NCBI GenBank assembly: GCA_949130495.1
Contig: OX422208.1
Coordinates: 684,696,202 to 684,760,201, forward strand
From: Sambucus nigra
Lineage: Eukaryota > Streptophyta > Magnoliopsida > Dipsacales > Adoxaceae
DNA length: 64,000 nt
Direction: 5' to 3'
In this document: one piece after another, positions 45,780-56,455 of the stretch
How positions within the stretch are numbered: position 1 is the first letter of the stretch
Layout: every line of letters begins with the position of its first letter
Made by a program: the position numbers and the translations under genes
The notes under the pieces: model-generated
The model's input: the letters and a program-made list of their open reading frames with translations, nothing else
What the model was told of the DNA's origin: nothing
The model's database searches: none

Positions 45780-46013
45780 GGGTCAATTATTAAATAGTCC
45801 CTACTATAAATATATATTTTTTAAAAAGGACACATATTTTTAGTTTAACCCATTTAGTCCCTCAAGCACTCAATATCCTCTTATTTTTAGAGGTCCGCGC
45901 CAGCGGCACTCCCTCTCCAAAATATGTGGCAAAGGACTTTTTGAGGCAAAATAAAAAAGTTTGGACTAAATGGGTATTAAAAAATGTCCGAGGGACTATT
46001 TGGTATATGTCCC
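45780..46013. mobile_element. MULE-type MITE, 234 bp, TSD ATTAATTAA
   Basis: The ends GGGTCAATTATTAAATAGTC and (reverse complement of the right end) GGGACATATACCAAATAGTC form terminal inverted repeats. The perfect 9-bp direct repeat ATTAATTAA flanks it (45771-45779, 46014-46022), the length typical of Mutator-like insertions. No coding capacity. It sits 42 bp upstream of the hAT transposase start, probably in a 5' intron. Confidence 0.8.
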
Positions 46014-46114
46014 ATTAATTAAATGTGTTGTTAATTAGTTCTTTTTACTTTTAGATGGATGATGATCCTAACATGGAAATTAATGGAATACACTACACCA
46101 AATCTGCACTATTA

Positions 46115-46343
46115 TCACGGTCATTGACCTTGACAAGTTGGACTTGTCAAGGTCAATGACCGTGACAATTCGGGGCGAGACAACTTTTTTTGTCACGGAC
46201 GTGTCACGGTCATTGACCGTGACAAGTTCGTTAGAATTGTCACGGTCGTGTCACGGGCTGTGACCGTGACACGTTTAGTCAAGGTTAAAAATCGTGACAA
46301 AGCCTTGACCCTTTTTAAAAAATTATCATGGTCAATAACCGTG
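46115..46343. promoter_or_regulatory. CACTA left subterminal repeats
   Basis: TCACGGTC at 46115, 46204 and 46240, and GACCGTGA at 46158, 46215 and 46262, plus decayed copies (TCATGGTC, ACCGTGACA) to 46343. Some pair as palindromes (TCACGGTCATTGACCGTGA, 46204-46222). In En/Spm such repeats bind the element's own DNA-binding protein; that role here is inferred. Confidence 0.7.
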
Positions 46344-46545
46344 ACAATTCTGGCAGAATTTTAAAAAAATCTCCTGGGCAGTATGACCACTGCCAAGTAG
46401 TATATTTGTACCTGTTATAGCAACGTTGTACCTGTTCAAACATCATATATCCAAACAAACTAAAGATAATGCAAATATATATTCAAAATAGAAACTATTT
46501 AAGAAGAAACAACATCACCTCAATTATCTCAAATCTACAAACTAT

Positions 46546-47132
46546 TTAGCTGGAAAAGAGATTTTGTACCGCGACGCTCAGGGACACCTCCTTATCCTTC
46601 CCTTCTCGTCCGAATAGCCACATAACTATCGAGCATATGTGGCCTACCCTCAGGGCCACTCCCTGTCCCCTGAATTGAAATAAAGTAAAATTAGTATATG
46701 TCCCGCAAATATAGATAAATATAAATCGAAATTGAAATTGACATATAAATATAAATACATTACCTGTAGTGTCACCCAAACAGCTAACTTGAGCTCATAT
46801 GGCACCTCCTTCCAACTAATGTACCCCGGGAAATCGTGTCAAATATAATTCTCTTCATATCTAAACACTAAGAAATGCCATAATCCTATGGAGTTATGCG
46901 CTGTAAATTCTTCCAATCGTTGTGTAGCCAAAAATCAGCAGTTGAAGTTGTCAATTCCACCTTTCAATGGTCTCCCATGTTTTGCTAGAGGTTCCAAGTG
47001 GTGGGGTATGGAAAGTGAAATTGACAACTTCAACTGGTGATGTTGACAACTATTAGTCTCACCCATCCACTCTTTGTATTTCGGATATCCCATCACAGCT
47101 ACCACAACTAAACACCTATTAAAGGTAAACAA
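46546..47132 (-). pseudogene. Possible CACTA-encoded gene remnant
   Basis: Minus-strand frames give GYISWKEVPYELKLAVWVTL (from about 46830) and GYPKYKEWMGETNSCQHH. The W-K-x-V-P-x-E-L-K pattern is faintly like the start of the plant transposase_24 family found in CACTA elements. The evidence is weak and the region may be unrelated captured sequence. Confidence 0.25.
46938..47037. repeat. Stem-loop 1 in the CACTA interior
   Basis: CAGTTGAAGTTGTCAATT (46938-46955) and its reverse complement (about 47019-47036) form a stem that continues imperfectly inward for about eight bases, with a loop of about 50 nt. Confidence 0.7.
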
Positions 47133-47316
47133 AACTTAGATTTATAGTATGTTTTATTTAATTATCCCATCATTTAATTATCCTATTAAAGGGTGAGCGG
47201 TCCTATCCCATTCAAGACTGCATTTTTCTGTAATATACTTAACAGCTCATGCACATTGTTACGATTAGAAAAAAATTCGACAGCATATCCACATAGTTCT
47301 CCAAGTACACGACGTA

Positions 47317-47378
47317 GATTGGCAAGTGTGAGTGTTATTTCAATTGATCAATTGAAATAACAGTCACACTTGTCAATC
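47317..47378. repeat. Stem-loop 2: 62-bp near-perfect palindrome
   Basis: The two 31-bp arms pair at 29 of 31 positions with no loop, centred at 47347/47348 (TTGATCAA). Mismatches at the sixth and sixteenth base of each arm. Confidence 0.9.
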
Positions 47379-47984
47379 TAGTATGTACCCAGAGAACATT
47401 AAGATACGGCTGCAGAACTTCCTCCAAAAGTAACAACTGTAAGCCAATAAGAATATTATACAGAAATTATACAGTCTCAAACTGTCCAAACGGGACAATT
47501 CGAGATATCTCATTATAGGGGTAATGACTCTCGAACGGGTCTAAGGGCTATTGAATGCGTACGCATAAGAACTAGAAGGCTAGTATCTATGCGCACTATA
47601 TTTAATTTCAAGTATGTTTCATTTAATTATCATACTATATATATATATATATATATTGTTCGATATACAGAGTAATTTTCAAAAAAAGTTAAAAAATCCC
47701 ACCCCCATATGGACAATAATCCAGTGGTCATGCCACTTTTAAAACTAAACAACCAAACATTTACTAAACAAAATAATCCAACAGCAATGTCAACAACAAA
47801 TGTGTATCCCGTACTCCTTCTAATTCATCTACTCAATTAATTCATTTCATCAATTAAACTAACAATTAACGTATAGAATTATTAATTTACTAATTTACGC
47901 TGAGGGGCAATCCTACTTTCATATGGTACTTGCACGATATTAAGAGAATTACAATGGTACCTTGACTTACCCTGCCTCCCCACC

Positions 47985-48381
47985 CCCACCCCCACCCCCC
48001 ACAAACAAATTGACAAATTCATGGATTAACTCAAATACAAAAATAAATTCATAGGTTAATTAAAAAAAAATACAAATTCATGGGTTAATTCAAATACACA
48101 CCCACACCCACACCCACCCCACCTCCCTCCGCACCCCCACTCACCACATACACACACACACCCACCCCCACACACCACATACACACACACACATAATAGC
48201 CCCCCACCCTGCTCCACCTCCCTCCACACCCCCCACCCACCACACATATACACACACACACAAAAGCCCCCCTGCCCCCCCCCTACCCCCCCCCCCCCAC
48301 ATGCACATACACACACATGCACACACACACGCACATATATATACACACACACACACATATATATACATAAAACATATATAT

Positions 48382-48415
<34 letters not shown>
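47985..48415. repeat. Low-complexity CA/CCCCA/GA tract in the CACTA element
   Basis: CCCCCACCCCC runs, (CA)n and (AT)n stretches, then (GA)n at 48388-48414. All ORFs across it are repeat peptides. Confidence 0.85.
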
Positions 48416-48416
<1 letters not shown>

Positions 48417-48490
48417 CAGCGTAGAGAGAGAGAGGGAGGGAACGGCGCGAGGGAAAAAAGAAGAGGTAAGGGTTTTTGCTGAAGAAGTTG

Positions 48491-48600
48491 TCACGGTCGT
48501 GTCAAGTTCATTGACCGTGACAATTCTTTGTCACGGTCGTGTCAAGGTCAATGACCGTGACACAAAATGCGTGTTTTTTGTCACGATCAATGACCTTGAC
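48491..48600. promoter_or_regulatory. CACTA right subterminal repeats
   Basis: TCACGGTC at 48491 and 48531, GACCGTGA at 48513 and 48553, and decayed copies to 48600; same motif as on the left. Confidence 0.7.
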
Positions 48601-50298
48601 CAAGGTGGCCGGCTGAAAGGTGACAATTTTGTCATTTTGGTGTAGTGATACCTTCAAATGATCATCCTCCCGATATCAATGCTTCAAATAGGGATCAACT
48701 GGATCAAGAAGATGCATCTCAACAACCTAGTTCAACACCGAGTCAACAAGAAGCAACTATTAAAGGTAAAATAAAACCTACTCGTCCTCCCTCAATCGCG
48801 TGGGAACATTTTACAAAATCACTCGATGGGTTCATGCAACTTGTAATTATTGTTCCAAACAATATGCTTGTGATAGTAAAAAGAATGTAACATCTAATTT
48901 GTTGAGCCATTTAACTCATGCATGCCCCACTTATCGTAATAGGGAACTAAAAAAACAAAAGACCTTAGCCTTCCAACCAAAAAAAAAGTGGAGAGGGGGG
49001 GTGGATTAACTCTTGTGGCTACATCTTATAGTGTTGATCGATGTAGGGATGCAATTGCTAGAATGTTTATTATAGATGAATTTTCTTTTAAATTTATTGA
49101 GAATGAAGGGTTTAGAAATGTACTTAATGTATTGGAGCCTAAATTTCCAATCCCGTGTTGCACCACCATAGCTAGAGATTGCTTAAAAAATTACGTAAAC
49201 GAGAGGGATATGTTGAGGAATTATTTCAAGAAATCGGGGCAACGAGTTTGTCTTACCACGGACATGTGGACGTCTTTGCAAAATCTTAATTACATGTGTT
49301 TGACAGCTCACTATATATATAGCAATTGGAACTATAACAAAAAAATTCTAAATTTCTGCTTAGTGCCAAATCACAAAGGTGAAATAATTGGCCAACATTT
49401 GGATAAGTGTCTAATGGGGTGGGACATTGAGAAGGTTTTTATGGTAACTTTTGATAATGCTAGTTCCAATGATGTAGATGTTGCGTACTTGTCTGACAAA
49501 GTTAATAATTAGGGTGGGGAAATTTTGGGGGGTGAGTTTATGCACATGAGGTGTTGTGCACATATTTTGAATCTAGTTGTAACCGATGGTTTGAAGGAAT
49601 ATCATGTATCTATTAATAGAATTCTTAATGTGGTAAGATATATTAGGGCTTCCCCATCGAGGTTAGATAAGTTTAAGGCTTGTTGTGAAAGGGAAATGAT
49701 ATCATCGGAAAAACTTGTTTTCTTAGACGTTCCCACAAGATGGAATTCGACTTATTTGATGTTAGAGGTGGCTGAAAATTTTCAAAAAGCATTTAAACGG
49801 TTAGAGGTAGACGATTCACAATACTGCCATGCGTTTTTCTTGTTTATTGAGAGAGGAGCTCCAGATTTTGAAGATTGGGAACACGCCTGCTCATTCATTA
49901 AATTTTTGAAAATATTTTATGATGAAACACTTAAATTTTCTAGATCATCGTCTTCTACTTCTAAATCTTTCTTAAGACAATTGAGTTTGATTCGCACTCA
50001 AATAAGGCCATGGGCTAATAGTAGAGATCATTTTTTAAAGAAAATGGGTGAGAATATGGGCAGAAAATATGACAAATATTGGGGTTCTTTGTCAGTGATT
50101 AACCTGATGTTGTTTATTGCTGCCTTACTTGATCCACGACATAAGGAAAGATTTCTGGTTTATTGTTTGAGTGCCTTGTTTGGGGAAGATAAGATTAGTG
50201 AGTTAACAAGTAAGGTGAGAAAGAGTTTGGACGACTTGTACGATCATTACATATTGCTTTACTCTATTTCAAAATTTGGTGTTCAAATCAAGTTTTAG

Positions 50299-50836
50299 AT
50301 CTACTCTTAAATATATTTTTGAGAGATGATTTAGAGTAATAATCCACAATTAACCACTGCTTACATTTGAATTTACTTTAATTCACATGATCTAGACTTT
50401 GAAATCTAAAATGAGGTGCTCAAATTATCATACATAGTGTGGATCGAGAATGAAAAACTGACTTTCATATTCAACCAATAGAGATTCAATATAATTTCTA
50501 ATTAGAATGGGAAAACTTACCGATGTTCATAGGTAATTTATTTAGATAGCATGATAGAGAATTATCTTGTCCCGTTGTGTAAAAGTAATTTTCGAATCTA
50601 ATGAGAAACTTGGTCACACTGAGATTTTTTATCCATAGGTTGAGGTTTTTCCTCATATAAATATGTCTTGTGCGATTGATTTGCCTTTAGATTGATTGAT
50701 TGTAATTTTTTCCTTGTTATTTCATCAACAACTAATTATTAAAACAAAAATGACTTTGATGTAAGTTTTAGTTGGAACATAACTTTTAAAATTGGGCAAA
50801 ATTGTTTTGGAATCTATTAACCCTCATCTAGGTTTA
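50299..50836. other. No gene seen between hAT and element D
   Basis: AT-rich, no ORF or terminal repeat found. The break in hAT homology near 50285 is not marked by a recognisable element end. Confidence 0.4.
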
Positions 50837-50841
50837 TTCCT

Positions 50842-52456
50842 TGTTGAAAGATCGACCGGAGGTCCCCCTTTTTAATATCTTTAATAAATATTATTTCCTT
50901 TTATATATAACGAGACGCGGAAGCGTAAAGATGTGTGATGGTTCACAAAACAAACGAATTACCAAATTTTAATTTCCTTTTCAAATATTTAAAATTAAAC
51001 CGAGTGAAATTTAATTAATCCATTAAAATCATTTTCACTTAAACCAAGTTAATTCATCCAAGTCCTAGAATTTACCTAAGTCATATTTTGCAATTTTATC
51101 AAATTAGGCCAAACCAATTTTAACAATTAAATTAAATAACTTGAATTAATTAACTACACATTACCCAAATTTAATTGGCACCAAATTAAACACGTAGAGA
51201 TAGAATTAAACCAATTTTATATTTTTACCTAAGCATGCGTTCTAGGTGATTTTGCAAAAGATAAAATAAACAATTAATCCACTACGCCGCGATGTACGAG
51301 GAAAAACCCAAGACGGGAAACAACCTCGGATGGCCCTAGCCTGAAATCCACTAAGTACGGAATTTACAAATACAAGACAGAAAGGCTTACAACACACGAC
51401 TCGATCCCTCTCAAGCCCCGACGCTTCTTCTTGTAGACACCTCCACCTAGCGAATAACCCCGGAGCTCCACCGCGGTCTCGAAATCCACCGATCGGACTT
51501 TATGTGGTCACCGTCACCCAAACTAGGAGCCTTTCTCCAAGTGGGTAAATCAATGCAAACTTCTCTTCAATTCGGTGTAGAGAAAACCGGTGCCAAACTC
51601 CAAGCAAGATATATGTATATGAGAACTTGGAATAAACTAATATGGGTGAAACAAAAGTGTATATTGTTTTCTCTTGAAAAGATGACACTTTGTAACATGA
51701 ACTTTTTCTAAAACTATTTTGCTCTCAAATTCTCTCTTAAAGATGTAAAGAAATGAAAAAGTTGAAATATAAAAATGGTTTCCCGCACATAATAAAGTCT
51801 GAGAAAAATCAGTTAAGAAACAAGTGGGGAAGTGGGAGAAAAACTGCTTAAAATTGCCAAAAACTGTTCCCGCCTGGCATCTCGTTCGAACGACATTCTC
51901 GTTCGAACGAGTCTGCTAACGAAGTTCCAGTATGAACTCGTTAGAATCTCGTTAGAAATCTCGTTAGAACGATAATCTCGTTCGAACGACATTTCGAACG
52001 AAGTTCTAGTATGCCATAATGGGAAGTCGTTGGCAATCTCGTTCGAACGACTTGTGGTTCGAACGACACTTCGAACGAACTCACAGAATGTTCAAAAATT
52101 ATTTTTAAGCCCAGAAACTTTTATATACTTTTATATAAGTTTTAATAGAAAACATTCTGAAAACAAAACATAGTTTTAAAAACGTAACACCCAATATAAA
52201 CATGTTCCAAGCTCCTATATATATATATGTAATGCATTCATACCTTGGGAGCATGGAACCACTGTTGATGACGTTGAAACGAGGCACATAAACCATGGCA
52301 ATTTGATGAAGCTTTATACACTTAGCCGCTACGTCTTCAACAAACACGTCATAGGCTTGAAAGATGATCAAAATACTCTATCCTATGACTCAAACATTTT
52401 TGTCCGGAATTGAGCCAAAACTACAAAGGACTCAATTGGAAATTTGCGTCCTTACA
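50842..52456 (-). repeat. 3' LTR (left copy) of element D, 1615 bp
   Basis: TGTTGAAAG...CGTCCTTACA on the plus strand; collinear with 56456-58091. Confidence 0.92.
51766..52080 (-). promoter_or_regulatory. LTR D promoter: CGTTCGAACG array and TATA (left copy)
   Basis: TCGTTCGAACGA at 51892-51903, 51899-51910 region, 51978-51989 and 52039-52050, with CTCGTTAGAA and TTTCGAACGAA half-site variants between, to 52080. In the direction of the element a TATA-like TTTTATATTT (51766-51775) lies about 115 bp downstream. Confidence 0.5.
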
Positions 52457-52470
52457 AATATCCCCCTTTG
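52457..52470 (-). promoter_or_regulatory. Polypurine tract of element D
   Basis: The minus strand reads AAAGGGGGATATT right before TGTAAGG, the start of the 3' LTR. Confidence 0.85.
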
Positions 52471-54459
52471 GCTATTCCGGGACAAAAACTATACAAAAAT
52501 CCTAAAGGGACGTCAAGCTCTTCTAGACTAATAAAAAATCCCACCCAAAATAAAAATACAATGCTTGACTCAAACAACCCAAAGGATCAACTATCTTTGC
52601 CGTTGAAAGTTGTCGCTTTATAAAATAACTCCTGCACACTTAGGCAAACACATTACACGCATAGGGAATATTAAAATAGTTAATGCAAATAAAGTTAACT
52701 ACTCCCCAAAAATTAATTCTCTCCCTTTATCAAGTATGATCAACTTAGAAAGACTTCCCCCCCTAAGATAAATCTCCCTTAAACTAAGATATGATAATAA
52801 TTGGATTAGATACCATTGCTCCCCCTATCATTCTCCCCCTTTTTTGTTCAGGAATAGGCTAAGGATAAAGAATCAAGTATTGACTTATCTCCCCCAAATA
52901 AAGTATATACACCCTCTAAATTAATCAAGGGATAAATAGAATGGTAAAGCAAGCTAAAATATGTAATTGTGCATTTAGTGATGAGAACGTTAAAGCATAT
53001 GGGCAACAAAAGTTCAACTAATCCAAACAATAACATCTCAGACCAACTAGGATGCAATGAAATGATACCAATATGTTATATAAATTATTAAGCATATGAC
53101 ATCAACAACGAATGCAGTAAGATGAATACCAAGTAAGAATTAAAGCATATAGGGATTAGAAATCAAAGCAAAGATCAAACAAAAAAATAGCAAATATGTA
53201 TACATAAGATATAACTAATAGACGTAAGTACACATATATAGATATAAACACAAAAATGACACACACAAAATATAATAGGAGTCTTTCACACTCGTATGGC
53301 AAAAATGTATCATATGGAAACGGAAGTGTTGGGGTGTGAACTAGTAACTATTAAATTTAGACCCAATCACTTAAAATATGTTCACAGAGTTCTCATCTGA
53401 TTGCAAACTTCATCACATTTGAATATAATCTCATGTGACAATATAGATTGAACTCAATGAACAAACATACACAATGCATACAAGCCTAGCATATTGATGA
53501 TTCTACAAACCAATAGAGTCGTGACATGAAATACGCAACTAGGATAAACGGACATTGTGCAAACCATTGATATACCATCCAATCACCCTCAATAAGCATT
53601 TATATTAATTTTGAATGAATATACCAATCAAACATAGGCCTTGGCAATAGTTTTTCTTTTTAATGCCATATTTTCTGTTTTTAGACCTTTGGACCACGTA
53701 TTTCTTTTAGGTCCATTCAAAAACGGTGGCTTACAATCACAAAGGATTATTATTCCTTTCGGAGCCCTTTCCCGTGCACATTTATATATCACATTTTTAT
53801 ATCTCACAAATCTCATGTGCAACGGATTTTGACATGCACTAGTCCTCCTAAGTTACAAATATGTAGATGACAAGATTGGAAGGAGAACACCTCACATAGC
53901 TCAAATATACATATGAAGTTAAAAATTCAAAAGATCTCGTGCATGTGTGAATAGAGGCATATAAAAATAGAATCCATTTAATCAACACAAAATCCAACTA
54001 CTCCATAAAATATGGTAAAGAACATAATAAGGATTGATAATCTAAACCAAAAGTTCTAGCCCCATGGGATCGTTAACGAAGGGATTCAAACACAAGTATA
54101 TGCCACTTAAAGTGTGTCAAACCAAAATACACACGAGATAAAATCTTTTTGAGCTTTTGACATTTTTAACCAAAAATCAAAATATATACTCAAAAGACAA
54201 ACAAAAATCATTTGAATTTTTTTTATTAAGTGCTTAAATTCCAATAGATAAAAACCCAAATGATAAACAAAAATAATTTTGTATTTTTCATTTAATGCAA
54301 ACAAAATGAAGAAATAAAATACAAAAGATAAACAAAAATCATTATTCTAGCATGTGATCAAGCATGGGGCATAAACTAGAAAATGATTAAACAAGCATAC
54401 ATTTAACATGTGAATATAGCATGGAGTACAAACGCTAAAGTATGCAAACACTAACCCAT
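52471..54459 (-). other. Non-coding interior of element D
   Basis: This is where protease, integrase, RT and RNase H would lie in a full SIRE element. None is present, not even as fragments. CTCCCCC blocks (52757-52850) and A-rich DNA are seen. Short ORFs show no domain. Confidence 0.5.
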
Positions 54460-55389
54460 TCATCCTTTAGATTTAGCAAGGGAGGAAGCATGTGAAAGTA
54501 AATGATAATCAAAAACCCTATTTTGCAAGGAAACCAAGTCGAATTTCCTCACCCAAATTAATGAAGAATAACTATCTTGGGGTGTAGGAATTTTAACAAC
54601 ATTGGTTGCTTTACGTTGGGATTTTCTAGGAATTCGTTTAAGATCAATTTTTTTTTTCCTAAGATGACCTTTTCGACCACAATGTGAACAAGTAAAAACA
54701 TGTCGAAAAGATTTACCTATGGAGTGATCTCTAAAATCTTTCCTAGTAGATTCTCCTAAAACGTTGGTTTTGGCTTTATGAGTAGATTCATTACAAGTAT
54801 TGAAGCCTAAACCACACATGTCATTTTTAATTTTGACCGTTCCTAAGATTTTATCTAATTTTTCCGAACGACACTCCAAATGAAGTTTGACACTACTAGA
54901 GTCTTTTAATTTATTTTGCAATTCTAAAATGTTAGACTCTAATAAAACATTTCGCTCTCCAAAAGAAAGAAGCTCCTTTTTTAAGGATTCTATTAAACCC
55001 CTAAGGCTATCTCTCTCGCCTTTTACATATTCAAGCTTCTCTTGAAGAGTCCTCTCACGTGTCCTAAGGTCTTCTACTAACATACTATCATCAATGACCT
55101 TCACACGCTCTTTTAAACAAGCTTCTAACTTCAAATTAGCTATTTTCAATTTAATAGATTCCTTATAAAGTTCTTGAAAAGCATTTCGAAGTTCACTCAC
55201 ATTAACCTCTTCTTCATTTTCACTCTCTCTTTCTTCTCCACTCTCACTATCATCAAAAACAAGGGAATCAAAAACTTTGACCTCGGAAGTGTCATGAGTT
55301 TGAGTATCTTCATGAGAAGATTCACTTTCCGTACTCACACGACTAGCCATAAAAGCCACAAAATTTTTCTTAGTGGGGGAATCGGGTCC
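54460..55389 (-). CDS. SIRE-type gag, second half (coiled coil plus CCHC), after an in-frame UAG
   Basis: In the same frame as the ORF upstream and separated from it by one stop, this open stretch reads through to 54460. Residues of about 40-180 are acidic then coiled-coil (SELRNAFQELYKESIKLKIA, ERTLQEKLEYVKGERDSLRG, LLESNILELQNKLKD), followed by LDKILGTVKIKNDMCGLGFN, the conserved SIRE gag block, and VFTCSHCGRKGHL, a second zinc knuckle whose last Cys is Lys. No stop or frameshift in about 300 codons. It may be reached by readthrough of the UAG or may just be a recent pseudogene. Confidence 0.7.
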   Translation of the reverse strand, partial: GPDSPTKKNFVAFMASRVSTESESSHEDTQTHDTSEVKVFDSLVFDDSESGEERESENEEEVNVSELRNAFQELYKESIKLKIANLKLEACLKERVKVIDDSMLVEDLRTRERTLQEKLEYVKGERDSLRGLIESLKKELLSFGERNVLLESNILELQNKLKDSSSVKLHLECRSEKLDKILGTVKIKNDMCGLGFNTCNESTHKAKTNVLGESTRKDFRDHSIGKSFRHVFTCSHCGRKGHLRKKKIDLKRIPRKSQRKATNVVKIPTPQDSYSSLIWVRKFDLVSLQNRVFDYHLLSHASSLAKSKG

Positions 55390-56400
55390 CTATTCCTTAT
55401 CACTATCACTAAAGGTCGCATTATATGAAATGGGTCGTTTACCCTCTTTCCTTAGTTTAGTGGGGCACTCAGAAGCCCTATGGCCATAACCCTCACAACT
55501 AAAACACCTATTAGACTCGTCCCTATTTAATTGTTCATTGATCGGTTTAGGGATCTTCTCGACTTTGTGATACTTAGAAGTTTCGAATTTCTTAAAATCA
55601 TTTTTAAATTTATCTTTGTTAAATTTAAGAAATTTTCTAAATTTACGAGCAAACAAAGCCATGTCTTCCGAGTCACTATCACTCTTGCTCTCTACTACTT
55701 GTTTGACCTCTTTTCGGGCTTTTAAAGCAACGCCCTTTTTAATTTTCTTTTCAGTTTTAGAGGGAAACATGTCTAGTTCATAGGTTTGTAAATCACCTAC
55801 GAGCTCTTCTAATTTCATAGAGGCTAAAGTTGGTAAAGAATTTAAAACGGTTACTTTTGAAATAAATCTATCGGGTAGGGACCTTAAAATTTTCTTTACT
55901 ACTCGGTTGTTGGGTATTTTCTCTCCCAAGTTAAAAGATGAATTGACAATATCGGACAGTCTAGCATAAAATTCATCAAAAGTTTCATTATCGTTCATTT
56001 TGATAGTTTCAAATTGAGTGGTGAGGTTTTGGAGTTTCGAAGCTTTAACGACACTTGTACCTTCGTGGCTGAGTTGTAAAATATCCCAATCTTCTTTAGC
56101 GGTCTCACACGTCATAATGCGTCGAAATTCATCCGGTGTGACAGCGCTAAACAAGGCATTTAAACCACGGGAATTAAAATTAGAAAGTTTTAATTCACCC
56201 TCACTCCATCTATCGGCGGGTTTGGGAACATGCTCATTATCAACTAAATGAGTAGGTGGGGACCACCCGTTAACAACAGACATCCAAACTCTCTCGTCGA
56301 AAGATTTTAGTGCCGAATTCATTCGCGCTTTCCAATACGCGTAGTTTGAACCATCGAAAATAGGAAATTTTGAAAATGGGGAAAATTCCATTTTAGCCAA
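55390..56400 (-). CDS. SIRE-type gag, capsid (UBN2) and first zinc knuckle
   Basis: 336 codons from ATG 56400, 41 bases past the primer-binding site. It starts MAKMEFSPFSKFPIFDGSNY, typical of copia gag (substrate-like FDG-NY-W motif). Then WKARMNSALKS, EDWDILQLSHEGT, TQFETIKMNDNETFDEFYAR, IPNNRVVKKILRSLPDRF and LEELVGDLQTYE cover the UBN2/retrotran_gag_2 domain. A basic stretch and an intact CCHC knuckle CFSCEGYGHRASEC follow near the end. It ends at UAG (55392-55390). Gag packages element RNA into particles. The frame is fully open, unlike all other retrotransposon genes here. Confidence 0.85.
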   Translation of the reverse strand: MAKMEFSPFSKFPIFDGSNYAYWKARMNSALKSFDERVWMSVVNGWSPPTHLVDNEHVPKPADRWSEGELKLSNFNSRGLNALFSAVTPDEFRRIMTCETAKEDWDILQLSHEGTSVVKASKLQNLTTQFETIKMNDNETFDEFYARLSDIVNSSFNLGEKIPNNRVVKKILRSLPDRFISKVTVLNSLPTLASMKLEELVGDLQTYELDMFPSKTEKKIKKGVALKARKEVKQVVESKSDSDSEDMALFARKFRKFLKFNKDKFKNDFKKFETSKYHKVEKIPKPINEQLNRDESNRCFSCEGYGHRASECPTKLRKEGKRPISYNATFSDSDKE

Positions 56401-56440
56401 AAATAATTTAAAGGATCTTAACGAAATAATTTATCACTTT

Positions 56441-56453
56441 GGCTCTGATACCA
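56441..56453 (-). promoter_or_regulatory. Primer-binding site of element D (tRNA-Met)
   Basis: The minus strand reads TGGTATCAGAGCC two bases after the LTR end (CAACA). Confidence 0.9.
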
Positions 56454-56455
56454 AT

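Larger units (their letters stand above)
46091..48647. mobile_element. CACTA element, 2557 bp, TSD ATA
   Basis: Ends CACTACACCAAA and TTTGGTGTAGTG are perfect inverted repeats, flanked by the 3-bp duplication ATA (46088-46090, 48648-48650). Both subterminal regions are packed with TCACGGTC/GACCGTGA sites. The interior has no complete transposase, so it is non-autonomous. It is younger than the hAT it interrupts. Confidence 0.92.
44538..50298 (+). mobile_element. BED-finger hAT transposon, 3' truncated, with two nested elements
   Basis: The left end AGGGTGTGCAAAATCC followed by AAACCGA/ACCGATCC repeats on both strands is typical of hAT terminal regions. A transposase coding region follows from 46055. 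The element contains a MITE (45780-46013) and a CACTA element (46091-48647). No matching right terminal repeat is found near 50300 and the C-terminal dimerisation domain is missing, so the 3' end is lost. The left end is approximate (44536-44538). Confidence 0.65.
46055..50298 (+). pseudogene. hAT transposase (BED finger, RICESLEEPER-like), disrupted
   Basis: TTTTAG (acceptor-like) precedes ATG 46055 (MDDDPNMEINGI). The CACTA element interrupts at codon 12 and the frame resumes at 48651 (PSNDHPPDI). Around 48790-48935 is a BED zinc finger (WEHFTK, CNYCSKQY, H-x4-C) with a one-base frameshift near 48820. The RNase H-like core follows: CLTTDMWTS (first Asp, about 49263), MVTFDNASSND (second Asp, about 49454), a stop at 49510-49512, CCAHILNLVV, DVPTRWNSTYLML, and a DUF4413-like INLMLFIAALLDPRHK. 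The frame ends at 50298 before the hAT C-terminal dimerisation domain. The enzyme cuts and pastes hAT DNA; this copy cannot be active. Confidence 0.85.

Noticed and set aside
48056..48494. Gly/Cys/Val-rich ORFs on the minus strand
   Set aside because: They translate the CA and CCCCA low-complexity tract inside the CACTA element.
51502..51711. ORFs repeated at 51500-51711 and 57110-57303
   Set aside because: They are present twice only because they lie in the two LTRs of element D; no domain is seen.
53641..53832. ORFs at 53628-53832 as genes
   Set aside because: They overlap on opposite strands in the non-coding interior of element D and show no domain.
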